64,000 nucleotides of DNA. It comes from Hirundichthys speculiger (Eukaryota; Chordata; Actinopteri; Beloniformes; Exocoetidae). Shown piece after piece: positions 1 to 9,525 of this stretch. Made by a program: the position numbers and the translations under genes. The first letter of the stretch is position 1; each line of letters begins with the position of its first letter. The notes under the pieces were generated by a model. That model saw only the letters and a program-made list of their open reading frames with translations, did no database searches and had not been told where the DNA came from. The stretch covers positions 2,017,536 to 2,081,535 of the forward strand of contig JAGFBZ010000011.1 of the NCBI GenBank assembly GCA_018398805.1. Reading direction: 5' to 3'.

Positions 1-100
1 GGGGGGCAGCTGGTCTCCAGGACTTGGGGGGCAGCTGGTCTCCAGGACTTGGGGGGCAGCTGGTCTCCAGGACTTGGGGGGCAGCTGGTCTCCTGGATCT
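1..100. repeat. 25-bp tandem repeat
   Basis: Four consecutive copies of a 25-bp unit containing ggggggcagctggtctcc; the last copy diverges at its end (cctggatct). It runs off the left edge, so the true array length is unknown. It directly precedes a LINE-type 3' tail and may belong to that element's 3' region. Confidence 0.85.
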
Positions 101-386
101 ACTTGTGATACTGCGATAGTGTTCTCTTTCCGGTTCTTCTGTGCCGAGCCATGTTATCCATGTGTTTATTTATCTTGTCTCATCATTTTTTATATGTATG
201 TGTATGTCTAAGTGTTTGTGTGTATGAGCATGTGCAGTGGTGGGAGGAGTGTGTGGGCCCACCGCTGGTTGCGGTGTGCCGGGGCTGGTGCCGTTGATTA
301 TTTTGTTTTTACATTGTTAAGCACTTTGTGCTGCATTTATTTGTATGAAAAGTGCTATATAAATAAAGTTTGATTGATTGATTGAT
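101..386 (+). mobile_element. 3' end of a plus-strand LINE (L2/Maui-like tail)
   Basis: The segment ends in gtgctatataaataaag followed by (TTGA)n, the same tail that ends three other copies here (25089-25155, about 32445-32968, 39715-40114). The preceding 'cactttgtgctgcattt' is shared too. The L1 reverse-transcriptase reading stops exactly at the end of the TTGA run, so this element inserted into the L1 copy at about 387. Clade assignment rests on remembered teleost L2-type tails and is tentative. Confidence 0.6.
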
Positions 387-1334
387 AGAAGTGCTGTGTC
401 AGAGATTTCTTTATTTGCATGAATAATGTTCAAAACCCTTCTCACATTGTGAAAACCTTGTCTTCCCATTATAAATCCGTTTTGATCTCTATCAATAACA
501 TCTGGCAGTAATTTTTGTAATCGTTTCGCTAAAAGTTTACAGATGATCTTAAGATCAGAATTTAACAAACTTATGGGTCTCATGTTTTCACATTTGTTAG
601 AGAGTTTACCTGGTTTTGGAAGTAAAATAATTAAGGCACTATTGATAGAGGTTGGGAGACTACCGTTACCAAATGCCTCTAAAAACATATCCAAAAGTGG
701 CGTTAGTAATTTATTTTTAAATTTTTTATACAGGTCAATTGGCAGACCATCTGGTCCAGCCCTTTTCCCTGACTTCATACTATCAATGGCCTGTCCTATT
801 TCTTCTTTGGTAATTTCCAGCTCTAGATCTTTTTTGAGTTCAACTGGGATATTGGGTATAGAGAGTTCATCCAAAAATTTATTCAGTTTTGGTAAGTCTG
901 TTTCATTATCTGCATCATATAATCCTTCATAATAGTCTTTGAAAGCATCATTAATTTTTTGAGGATCTACAATAACTTGCCCATTGGATAAGATGGTTGT
1001 GATTGGTGTTTTGTTTTCTAATTGTTTAATCTAGTAACTTACCTGATTTATCACCTTGTTCATAAAATGATTGCCTTAATCTTAAAAGGCTAGAGGCCGC
1101 CCTAGAGGCAGACATTTTATCATATTCAGCTCTCAAAATTAGTAAATCCTTTACCAATTGCGGGTTACTTTCCTCATTAACTTTCTCTTGAAGGGTCCTT
1201 ATTTTTTGTTCCATCTGCAATCGTTCCTCACGAGCCTTTTTTGATTTTGATCCAATATAACTAATAATATGTCCTCTAAGAAAGGCCTTAAATGCTTCCC
1301 ACTTTGTTCCTGCTGATGTTTGTGTAGTATTAAA
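387..1334 (-). pseudogene. L1-like ORF2, linker and reverse-transcriptase N part (broken)
   Basis: Two frames carry this piece. At 1220-1026 a basic linker is readable (RAEYDKMSASRAASSLLRLR, FYEQGDKSGKLL), typical of the region between endonuclease and RT in L1-type ORF2. At 1023-387 the RT fingers and palm start: [51 protein letters not shown], then QNGFIMGRQ. The reading ends in the middle of RT, just before the catalytic FADD-type motif, where the LINE tail at 101-386 was inserted. At least two frameshifts and the truncation make this a dead copy. Confidence 0.85.
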
Positions 1335-2159
1335 TTAAAAAAACTCATCTATCTGTTTTCCTATATATTTTACAAATTCTTCATCTTGTAACCATTTATG
1401 TTGAAAATGCCATCTAGGCGGGTCCTTTGTCAATTTTTTATCAATATATACTAAGCCACATGGTGCATGATCTGAAACCACAATATTATCATAAAAACTG
1501 TTTTGAATTTTTGAACGTAGTTCTGAAGAAATTAAAAAATAATCTATTCTGGAATATGTCTGGAACACATTAGAATAACAAGAGTAAGCTTTGGCATTTG
1601 GTTTCAATTCTCTCCATATATCCAACAGACTTAATTCCTTAATGTAACGATTAATTACTGTTCTACACCTGTTATGTGATTGATCTGTTCCTGTGGATCT
1701 ATCCATATTGGGATTTAACGTACAATTAAAGTCCCCGGCTATTACATGCTGTCCCGTTAATGTTGATAACATAAAGAACAAATCTTCAAAAAATTTAGAG
1801 TCATCCGTGTTAGGACCATACAAGTTTACTAAATTTAAATTTTCTGAAAGGAGGGAGCCTTGGATTATTAAGTATCTTCCCCTCTTATCTTTAATAACAT
1901 TTTTTACTTGAAATGGTACTGTTTTATGAATTAGGATCATAACTCCCCTGGCTTGGGATGAGAATGGTGCTGTAAATACACTACCCTGCCACCTCCTCTC
2001 AATCCTTTTATTATTCTCATCTAATAGATGTGTTTCTTGTAGAAATACAATTTTAGCATCTATATCCTTTATTTTATTCATGACTTGTTTGATTTTTCTA
2101 ATTTGCTGCAAACCTCTACAGTTCCAAGAAACAAAATTAAGACTTACTCCTTGAGACAT
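1335..2159 (-). pseudogene. L1-like ORF2, AP-endonuclease domain
   Basis: From the Met at 2159 the reading is a complete apurinic/apyrimidinic-type endonuclease. It shows the WN motif (FVSWNCRGLQQ), the catalytic Glu motif (FLQETHL), NLYGPN, the GDFN metal/DNA-binding motif, SRIDYFLIS and the C-terminal SDHAP. In L1-type LINEs this domain nicks the target DNA to prime reverse transcription. All key residues are present, so decay has hit the downstream part of ORF2 rather than this domain. The frame ends at 1335 just past the endonuclease; in an intact element it would continue into the RT. Confidence 0.85.
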
Positions 2160-2721
2160 TCCCAATATAAAGTAAAAGATTACCCTGCCATAAAGAAATA
2201 AACTTATTGAGAAGCATAACAATCCTGGATGCTAGAACCTCATCCAACACTATGAACTTGAACATTTCCCCTTTATCCACGGTTGTGGAAACCCCCCCAG
2301 AAAGTCTCTTGTCTCCCGTTATGGCTAACGACAGTTCCACACTTAGTGAGGATCAGTCAGTCCACTCTTTACTTCCCACCAACTAATTCTCTCTGCTGCT
2401 GTTCTTATTGAGACCTAAACTATCTTGTCCTAGGTTTATACCTCATAACTGTTACATACAGTTATCCCCCATATAAATATACCATATACTTAAAGTGTAT
2501 ATTTTAGTAGTACAGTGTATAGAGTTTTAATATGAAATAAAGATTTGATCCATATGTTCTACATATGTAGGCTATGGCTATCTGAAAAGCATGTCTCATC
2601 TGTTAATTAGAGCATCAGCCAGTATATTGGAGTCCTTTTAGTCTATTACATTGCCATCCTTTAAATAGAGCATATTGCCACAGTCTCAGTACTGACATTA
2701 CCGTTTTTACTTCTTCGTCAT

Positions 2722-2762
2722 TTAGCTGTCTGCGGCCTCCTCCCCAATCTTCTTGGGGTCAT
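2722..2762 (-). pseudogene. C-terminal tail of the interrupted L1 ORF1
   Basis: On the minus strand the bases just left of the inserted element read DDPKKIGEEAADS and then a stop at 2722-2724. This matches the expected end of L1 ORF1, whose main part stops at 3837 in FIKKMG. The two pieces therefore belong to one ORF split by the element at 2763-3836. Confidence 0.65.
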
Positions 2763-3094
2763 CCCTATGTTCCCACAGCCCAATGATCCCACAGCCCTAT
2801 GTTCCCTCATTTCTAAGAATTTTTTTTTCACTGAAAATTTTGAAAATTAGTCCCTATGTTCCCTCAGCCCTATGTTCCCTCAGCCCTTTGTCCCCTCATT
2901 TCCAAGATTTTTCTCAAAATGCCACTGATTGAGCAAGGGAAAACTAGCTTCTGGAGGGCATTTGGCACGAGGTCATGGTGCAGGACCCTAGGTTGAAATT
3001 ACTCTAAACCATCCCTTTAAACATGTACTGGGTGCAACCAAAAAGGGCATAACTAAAAAAACAGTAAACCGCAAAAAAAAAACATACAGAATCG

Positions 3095-3452
3095 AAGACA
3101 CACATCCATTATCTATACCCGTTTCATCCTTGAAGGGTCACGGGGATCTGCTGGAGCCTATCCCAGCCGTCTACAGGCGAAAGGCAGGGGTCCACCCTGA
3201 ACAGGTTGCCAGTCCATCGGCCACATGTAGACAAACAACACTCACACTCACTCACTCCTACGGGCAATTTAGAACCACCAATTAACTTGACATGCATGTC
3301 TTTGGACTGTGGGAGGAAGCCAGAGTACCCAGAGGAAACCCACGCAAGCACGGGGAGAACATGCAAACTCCACACAGAAAGGCCCCTGCCGAGGTTCGAA
3401 CCAGGAACCTTCTAGCTGTGAGGCAACCCACTAAGCCACCGTGCTGCCCGAA
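3095..3452 (+). repeat. Common teleost interspersed repeat, near-complete copy
   Basis: Contains the diagnostic ggagcctatcccagc, cctgaacaggttgccagtcc and catgtctttggactgtggga segments in order, ending in aagccaccgtgctgccc. Partial copies occur at 23615-23715 (-), 33065-33203 (+), 33488-33735 (-) and 43885-43990 (-). The family is widespread in fish genomes; I do not assign it to a clade. Confidence 0.8.
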
Positions 3453-3521
3453 TTGACTAATTGACCAAATTGTCAGAAATGGGGATAAAATCTGATGCAA
3501 ATTGCTGATAGAGGAAATGTG

Positions 3522-3836
3522 GGGACATAGGGCCTAATTTTGGAAAGAAAAATAAAACCTTAGAAATGAGAGAACATAAGGCTGAAGGAACATAGGGCTG
3601 AGGGAACATAGGGCTGAGGGAACATAGGGCTGTGGGAACATAGGGCTAGGGCTAGGGGGAACATAGGGAACATAGGGCTGAGGGAACATAGGGCTGAGGG
3701 AACATAGGGCTGTGGGAACATAGGGCTGTGGGAACATAGGGCTGAGGGAACATAGGGCTGTGGGAACATAGGGCTGAGGGAACATAGGGCTGTGGGAACA
3801 TAGGGCTGTGGGAACATAGGGCTGAGGGAACATAGG
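3522..3836. repeat. 16-bp minisatellite (gggaacatagggctga type)
   Basis: About 17 units of gaacatagggctg(a/t)gg, with one compressed spot near 3645-3670. Because 16 is not a multiple of 3, it reads through all frames in turn and makes long but meaningless open frames of MFPQPYVPTALCS type on the minus strand. Confidence 0.9.
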
Positions 3837-4705
3837 CACGCTCCCATCTTCTTTATGAACACTTGTGCTTCGCCTGGGGTTTTAAAAGTGTGGGATTGTC
3901 CTTTATATGTTACCAGAAGGTTGGCGGGGTGAATCATTCCATGTCGGATCCCTAGATTGCGCAACTCCTGCCGGACCGGGTCGAACTGCTTCCTCAGTTG
4001 GTGTATTCCCGTAGCCAAGTCTGAGTAAAACCTGACTTGTTGGTCCTTGTACCGGATCTCCTTTTTAGCCTGTACAGCAGCCAGTACTGTCGTCTTGTCC
4101 TTGTGGTTGATGAACTTCATTATTAGTGTTCTCGGCGGCGCCTTGCTGTCCCTCAGTGGTCCAATTCGGTGCGCCCTTTCAATTACCACCGGGGCTCGTA
4201 GAGTTGCACCATCCAGTAGCTCTGGAATCCATTTCTCCAAAAAAGAGCATGTATCCTGCCCCTCAGCTCCCTCTGGTAGTCCCACAAGTCTCAGGTTGTT
4301 CAAACGAGATCTGGTTTCCAAGTCCAAAAGCTTATTTTCCAGAGTTTTGTTGTTTGACTCCAGCTTGTTTACTTTAGCTTGCAGATTAGCTACTTCGTCT
4401 TCAGCACTAGATATGCGCAGCTCAGCTTGTGACACTCGTTCAGAGCAGTCGTTTATCTCCTTCCTCATAGCATTTATTGCCGACATAATCCCGCCGAATC
4501 TTGTTGAAAACTCCGTCTTCATGGAATTTATAGCAGCCAGAATAGTGTCCGTCTTGGCATCTCCGAGCTCTCCGACTCCGTCGTCCCCCTGTTCCGCCAT
4601 GTCGTCGTTAGCTTTCTGTATTTCACCACGGACCTGATAATCAGTTAATTTCGGCTGCTTTGACGCTTTGCTCTTATCTTTGCTTAATTTACCAACCTTC
4701 GGCAT
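3837..4705 (-). pseudogene. L1-like ORF1 protein (RNA-binding chaperone), truncated by insertion
   Basis: From the Met at 4705 (MPKVGKLSK) the reading shows a basic N-terminus, then a heptad-rich coiled coil (roughly residues 70-140, SAEDEVANLQAKVNKLE and on), then an RRM-like core (SRLNNLRLVGLPEG ... PPRTLIMKFINHKDKTTVL) and a C-terminal domain (KEIRYKDQQVRFYSDLA ... LLVTYKGQSHTF). This order is that of L1 ORF1p (Transposase_22 family), a trimeric RNA chaperone that coats L1 RNA. An in-frame Met 12 bp upstream (4717) is an alternative start. The ORF is intact until FIKKMG, where the inverted-repeat element begins. Its last codons survive at 2722-2762. Confidence 0.85.
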
Positions 4706-4836
4706 TACAGCATCCACACTAACACTGCGTTATGAAGTTTTGTAGCAAAATTGAGAGTTTTTAGTAGGAATTATAGCAGCTAAAACAGAGCAGCTCGGCG
4801 TGCGTCTTCCTACGTGGCCGCCATAACCGGAAGTCG
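4706..4836 (-). promoter_or_regulatory. L1 5' leader with YY1/ETS-like start
   Basis: The 5' end on the minus strand begins around acttccggttatggcggcc, an ETS-like CCGG core next to an ATGGCGGC core that resembles a YY1 site, and continues to the ORF1 start at 4705. Mammalian L1 promoters use a YY1 site at the same place to fix the start point; applying that here is inference. Confidence 0.4.
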
Positions 4837-5057
4837 GAGCAGAGGTTTTTGTTGTAGCTGTAGCAGTAGCTGTAGATGGTTCAGAACTTGTTGCAGTGGG
4901 TGAAGGAGTTGCTGTGGTTGATGCAGCAATTGTGGTAGTGTACAAGTAGTTATGGTTGGGGAAGCAGTTGTGGTTGTTGTGGTAGTTATGGGGGTTGGTG
5001 CAGTAGGTGTTGTCGTTGGTTTACTTGTCGTCATTGTTGGCATGTTGTACTGGCCCA

Positions 5058-6332
5058 CCTCAACAAGCAGGTCAGCACCTTTCAGGACCCATTACAGTTT
5101 GCATATCGTAATGGGCTTGGGGTTGAAGACGCCATCATCTACCTGCTTCACAGAGCCCACTCTCATCTGGACCAATCAGGCAGCACTTTGAGGGTCATGT
5201 TCTTTGATTTCTCAAGTGCTTTTAATACAATTCAGCCTGCGTTGTTATGTGAGAAGCTCCATAAGTTCCAGGTGGATTCCCCCACAAACCTCCTGGATTT
5301 ATGACTACCTCACAAACAGACCACAGTTTGTGAGACTGAAAGGTTTGTGTGTCTGAGATGGAGGTCAGCAGCATTGGAGCACCACAAGGAACTGTTCTCT
5401 CACCATTTCTCTTCACGTTCTACACCTCTGACTTCCAGTACAACTCTGAGTCCTGTCATCTGCAGAAATACTCTGATGACTCTGCAGTTGTTGGGTGTAT
5501 CAGCAACGGACAGGAAGCAGAGTACAAAGAACTGATCTGTCAGTTTGTGAAATGGTGTAGTAACAATCATCTCATATTAAATACCAACAAAATTAAGGAG
5601 ATGATTGTCGACTTCAGGAGGAGCAAGAATCAACAAAGCAGTGTTTCCATCCTGGGAAAGGAGGTGGAGGTGGTGGAGGAATACAAGTACCTTGGAGTTC
5701 AGCTTGACAACAGACTGGAGTGGAAATGCAACACAGAATACATCTACAAGAAAGGTCAGAGCAGACTCTACTTTTTAAGAAAGTTGAGATCTTTTAATGT
5801 CTGCACCAAGATGTTACACATGTTCTATAAGTCTGTTGTTGAAAGTGGAATCAGCTTTGCAGTCATCTGCTGGGGCAGCAGCATCAGAACCAGAGACCTG
5901 AAGAGAATCAACAAACTGATCAGGAAAGCTGGATCTGTGCTGGGGTTAACTCTGGAGCCGCTGGAGCTGATTGTACAAAAAAGAATGCTGCACAAGCTGA
6001 TGAAGATGATGGAGGACTCTTCACACCCTCTCCACGACACAGTGATCAAACAACAGAGTGTGTTCAGTGAGAGGCTTCTTCAGGTCCGTTGCAAGATGGA
6101 AAGATACAGAAGATCATTCCTGCCAGCAGCCATCAGCCTCCACAACAAGACTTAACACCTGTTATTATATTATTATTATTATTATTATTATTATTCTCAT
6201 TATTATTATTTAAAAAAAAAAAGAGCCCTTACTACATTGAATTTCCCTTTATGGGATAAATAAAGTATTTTTCATTTCATTATTTTCATTTCATTTCATT
6301 TCATTTCATTTCATTTCATTTCATTTCATGAT
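5058..6332 (+). mobile_element. 5'-truncated LINE (Rex1/CR1-L2 group) with TTTCA tail
   Basis: Contains the 3' half of a reverse transcriptase followed by a short 3' UTR ending ttgaatttccctttatggga, taaataaagta and about ten TTTCA repeats (6268-6329). It is inserted in the plus orientation into the stalk-coding exon of gene A. The clade is inferred from the RT style and tail and is not certain. Confidence 0.8.
5076..6155 (+). pseudogene. LINE reverse transcriptase, C-terminal half
   Basis: The first part is readable in broken frames (LQFAYRNGLGVEDAIIYLLH, MFFDFSSAFNTIQP, the A motif). From 5349 one frame is open to 6155 and shows SSIGAPQGTVLSPFLFTFYT (B motif), the catalytic box as KYSDDSAVVG with Ser in place of the usual Ala, then LILNTNKIKEMIVDFRR and YKYLGVQLDNRLEW. 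The endonuclease half is missing through 5' truncation, and stops near 5340 break the join with motif A. Confidence 0.8.
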
Positions 6333-6648
6333 AGCTGTGGTGCCTGTAGCAGCGATGTTGTGGTTGATACAGCTCCTATTGTTGTTGGAGCAGCGGTTGT
6401 AGTGGCCTGGGCAGCAGTTGTTTTGGTCAGAACAGTTGGAAAAGCATTACACAACCTGATGCTGCAACAGTTTGGTCCACAGCTGATGGTTCCAACCTCA
6501 CTCATGAAAGGTAAAGAGCCCAGGTGTGGGAAAGAGAATTGAGAATTAAAAAAAAACAGTCCAAAAATATCAATGGATCTAACGTCGTTTCCATTATTTA
6601 GGGCCTATCATTAAATGTAAAACGAATAAAACAAAACAAAACAAAATA

Positions 6649-7359
6649 CAGCGGTACCTCTACTTACGAAATTAATTGGTTCTGGAAGTAGTTTCGAAAC
6701 CTGAAAATTTTGTAAGTAGAGACGGTTTTTTCATGTAAATGTCCTAATCCGTTTCAAGACATACGTTTTTTTTATAAATCATAAAAATGCATCAAAACAT
6801 GTAACAAATACATGTTAAAATTTGATTACTCCACAATAAACATAAAATGAGAGTTGTACATAATAAAAAAACAAAGAATAAAGTAAAGAATAAAAATGAT
6901 GTTCATTTAACGTTTAACTGCTATCGTCGTCACCGTTTGCCTTCCTTGGTTCATGTTCTCTCTCAGCAGTGGTTTTTGCCTGATGTTTTGTAAAGAACCG
7001 ATCCAAGGACATTTGCTTTTTCGGCTTTTAACAATCCTTTGAAAATGTGCAAGGTCAACATCAACATAGTGAGCAATAGCCTGACTAGTGAACACTTTTT
7101 CTGGGTGATTCTTTTCAACAAATTCAGAGAATTCAGAAAGAGATGCCAGGAAAATGCTAGCCAGTAGCCAGTGGCAGAGCAGCTACAAGTATGTTTACGT
7201 TCGGTAAACTCTGGGAGTTGGGAGTAGCAGCGTGTACTGTATTTTTGCCTTTCGTATCCTGAAATTTCTTTCGTAACAAGAGGCAATATTTTCCCGTTGA
7301 GGCATTTCGTAACCTGAAAATTTTGTATGTAGAGACGTTCATAAGTAGAGGTACCACCG
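6649..7359. mobile_element. pogo/Tigger-type DNA transposon derivative
   Basis: Inverted ends cagcggtacctctacttacg (left) and the complement of cggtggtacctctacttatg (right) are flanked by TA (6647-6648, 7360-7361), the target duplication of the Tc1/mariner-pogo group. A second inverted block just inside (acctgaaaattttgta) supports this. The minus strand carries a short coding relic (below). The 711-bp size means internal deletion. Confidence 0.8.
6907..7111 (-). pseudogene. Relic of a Tigger/jerky-like transposase C-terminus
   Basis: The minus strand reads NHPEKVFTSQAIAHYVDVDL then AHFQRIVKSRK, resembling the end of pogo/Tigger transposases, where a short helix pair and an 'L-D-x-F' tail follow the DDE domain. 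No DDE catalytic region is present. The match is by eye and weak, but it agrees with the TIRs and TA duplication of the element. Confidence 0.4.
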
Positions 7360-7431
7360 TATATGCTAAAAAAATATTAGGTCTATCGGTACATAGCAAA
7401 CATTGTGCATCAAGTAAAGTGATTCTGGTCA

Positions 7432-7832
7432 ATTCAATTCAATTACATTTTATTTGGATTGTGTCTGTTACAACTTAACTAAAATTATAATATTAAATCC
7501 AAATCAAGGACAATGGCAAGTAAAAAAAATTCCAGAGTGGGAGAAAAAAACCTTGAAGCCAAACAGTGGCAAGGAAAAACTCCGCTTTAAGACGAAGAAA
7601 CCTTGAGCAGGACCTGGCTCAAATGGGGGGACCTTCCTGCCAAAGGCCAGCTGGGTAAAGAAAGAAAAAGAGAGGGGAGACAGGACAGAGAGAGGAGAGC
7701 ACACAAATTCCTGAATGAAATGTCTACATAAACAGATGCAGGTAGCAGCACTGAGGTGAGATGGTCAGAGGACAAGGTTGCCGGTCACCACGCCAGCCAG
7801 CACCCCGGACACATCTACACACACAGGTTAAC
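7432..7832 (+). repeat. Teleost interspersed repeat (gagcaggacctggctc family), unbroken copy
   Basis: Starts ttcaattcaattacatttta and contains gagcaggacctggctca, ggggggaccttcctgcc and acatctacacacacaggt. The same order occurs at 25315-25856 plus 32185-32262, where a 6.3-kb transposon splits the second copy. This copy gives the outline of the uninterrupted repeat. Confidence 0.8.
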
Positions 7833-7989
7833 CAGAAAAAGTCAGCTGTTGCTGTAGTATTTGCTTGAATGTTTGGGGTTGCATAGCTTCAAAAGAATTG
7901 CTAGATTTAATTGTTTAAAAGTACCAGTCAGTACTAGATTGATACAAAATAGTATCAAAAGCACTCAGCGTATCATAGAACACTGTCAG

Positions 7990-8165
7990 AACCATCATCA
8001 ATAAGAGGAGAAAATGTGGCACCACAGACACATTGCAAAGGTCAGGAAGACCCTTCAAAGTTAATAAGAGAACAGGGGAAAAAACCTATTAGAGAGGCTA
8101 CCAAGAGGCCAACAGCAACACGGAAGAAACTACGGGAATTTCTGGAAGCTACTGGTGAGTCCTCC
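7990..8165 (+). repeat. Old DNA-transposon fragment
   Basis: gagaggctaccaagaggcca and aactacgggaatttctggaa resemble the decayed coding strand of a common fish transposon, and tctatggtctggcataacaa (8488) looks like a continuation after an inserted repeat (8200-8385). A related, more decayed version lies near 24830. Family not determined. Confidence 0.4.
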
Positions 8166-8199
8166 TCCTCCGGTCTGGTCTGTGCCCAGACAGAAGACA

Positions 8200-8385
8200 T
8201 TTCTTTTTTTTGGATTTCATGGGCTTTTTTTTTAGTTAAGAGAGACAGGAAAGTGGGGCAGAGAGGGAGAGAGACGCAGAGTAAAGGATCGCAGGCCGGG
8301 AGTCTGACCTTTGACTGCTGCTGAAGAACTGTAGACCCCGTACATGTGCTGCTCACCTAAACCACAAAGCTATCCAGCGGCCCAC
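8200..8385 (+). repeat. Short interspersed repeat (gtggggcagagagggagaga type)
   Basis: Carries the 'agagacaggaaagtggggca', 'cgcaggccgggagtctgacc' and 'gtacatg...gc' blocks of a short repeat common in fish genomes. It interrupts the older transposon fragment. Confidence 0.5.
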
Positions 8386-8399
8386 AGAAGAAATTTGTT

Positions 8400-8925
8400 T
8401 CAAAAATATCATGCAAGCCTTCTGAATGATGCCAAAATAAATAAATAAATAATAATTCAGTCACTCCAAACAATGTGGACAAATGTTCTATGGTCTGGCA
8501 TAACAAAGGTTGAACATGCTGGACTTGCTTTAAAAAAATAAACATAGGAAACGATATTAATGTAGGAAGCAGATAACTGACAAGGGTATCTGGAAATGTA
8601 CATTACATAGGGAAACACGTTTTAAAATGATCAGTTTGACTGACGTTCATTTTCAGGAATTAATTTACTTTATTATTTATTTTTGCAAATATAAAACCCC
8701 CCCCCCCCCCCCAAAAAAAAAAAAAAAAAAATCCTGCTACTAGTTTCAAAACAAAATGATCTTTAGTCTGTGACACCTGCTTAAAAGGAAACAAAATGCT
8801 TCTAACATGCATTCAGTTCAAATTGAATGAAAAAAAAAAAACCTATGTAGTTGTCAGTAAAGTAGTTACATAAATATTATAAGTCAATTTAGTATATGGG
8901 AAATGCTTATATTGCTTTCGACCCA
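8400..8925. repeat. Duplicated spacer between family members (copy 1)
   Basis: This stretch aligns with 24780-25320 (shared aaaataaacataggaaac, aaaatgatca..gtttgactga and atctatgtagttg.cagtaaa blocks), so the spacer was copied together with the gene unit. No gene is visible in it. Confidence 0.6.
8697..8730. repeat. Poly-C then poly-A tract
   Basis: About 15 C followed by about 18 A. Length is unreliable in any assembly. Confidence 0.9.
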
Positions 8926-8981
8926 CATTAATGAATGATATATACATATAATTGTTACTCAGCTGATTAAGAAGAGACATC

Positions 8982-8987
8982 TTTATT
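8982..8987 (-). terminator. Candidate poly(A) signal of gene B
   Basis: AATAAA on the minus strand (tttatt on plus), about 540 bp past the stop at 9526-9528. It is the clearest canonical hexamer in the 3' flank, but the region is AT-rich and others are possible. Confidence 0.35.
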
Positions 8988-9525
8988 AAGAATTAGTTTT
9001 AGTTCAAAATCTATATTACAGGTACATTCATATTACATATCCATCAATTAAAAATGATTTCTTTGTCATCACTCTGGGCTCTTACAATATCAATATCCTG
9101 AAAATCAGGTCCATAATACAAAAATGCAAATGCTGGAGTGTTTCAAGAAGCCATAACAATACATAACTTTATCTGAGGAAAATGTATTCACACGTGATGA
9201 AGAGAAACTTAACACTGAAGAAGATAAGACTACAATAGAAAGAAAAAACAAAAGTGGAATATAGAGCTCTAATAAATATGAGTTTTCTTATTTTTTATAA
9301 ATAAATACATTAAAATAATCTACAAAAAACAATGAATATAAAATTCATTCTGTATGATGATATGAAAAGTGCTGAATCACTTCCTCTTTTTCACATATGT
9401 GGATCTGACGGTTCCAAAAAGTGATAGAATGAATAAATATATCATGGAGTAGAAAAAAAATTAACCTTCTAGAGTCTTTAAATTCATCATTGATTAATTT
9501 ATACTGTTGTTATAAATGTTGTGAA

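Larger units (their letters stand above)
2763..3836. mobile_element. Non-autonomous element with inverted minisatellite arms
   Basis: The left arm (2763-2895) carries ccctatgttccctcag-type units; the right arm (3520-3836) carries the reverse complement as a 16-bp tandem array (gaacatagggctgagg/gtgg). The inner flanks are also inverted copies (ctcatttctaag... on the left, ...cttagaaatgag on the right), so the arms are true terminal inverted repeats and not only simple repeats. The element sits inside L1 ORF1, since reading frames resume on both sides. No long target-site duplication is visible. The superfamily is not recognised. Confidence 0.65.
387..4836 (-). mobile_element. L1-like LINE, minus strand, broken by two insertions
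   Basis: ORF1 (start 4705) and ORF2 (start 2159) lie in the right order on the minus strand, with a roughly 130-bp 5' leader ending near 4836 where the mucin-type sequence of gene A resumes. The copy is therefore close to full length at its 5' end, which is unusual for a LINE. Its ORF1 is cut by an inverted-repeat element (2763-3836). Its ORF2 is cut at 387 by a LINE tail, and the rest of the reverse transcriptase must lie left of the window if it exists. ORF2 also carries frameshifts near 1335 and 1024, so the copy is not autonomous. Confidence 0.85.
4837..6530 (-). pseudogene. Gene A: LU-domain/mucin gene relic split by two LINEs
   Basis: This is a broken member of the same family as genes B-D. 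At 6530-6333 the minus strand reads LGSLPFMSEVGTISCGPNCC then SIRLCNAF and a Thr/Ala-rich run. It parallels gene B ([20 protein letters not shown]) and is the C half of the second LU domain with the CC...CN signature. A LINE (5058-6332) interrupts the stalk. The stalk resumes at 5057-4837 (TSKPTTTPTAPTPITTTTTT) with a frameshift near 4945 and is then cut by the L1 element. Upstream, the exon is fused near 6517 to sequence that in gene B lies 5' of the whole gene (24478 onward), so the signal peptide and domain 1 exons are deleted. Confidence 0.8.

Noticed and set aside
3560..3839. Minus-strand frames of MFPQPYVPTALCS type
   Set aside because: Produced by the 16-bp minisatellite, which reads through all frames in turn; not a protein repeat.
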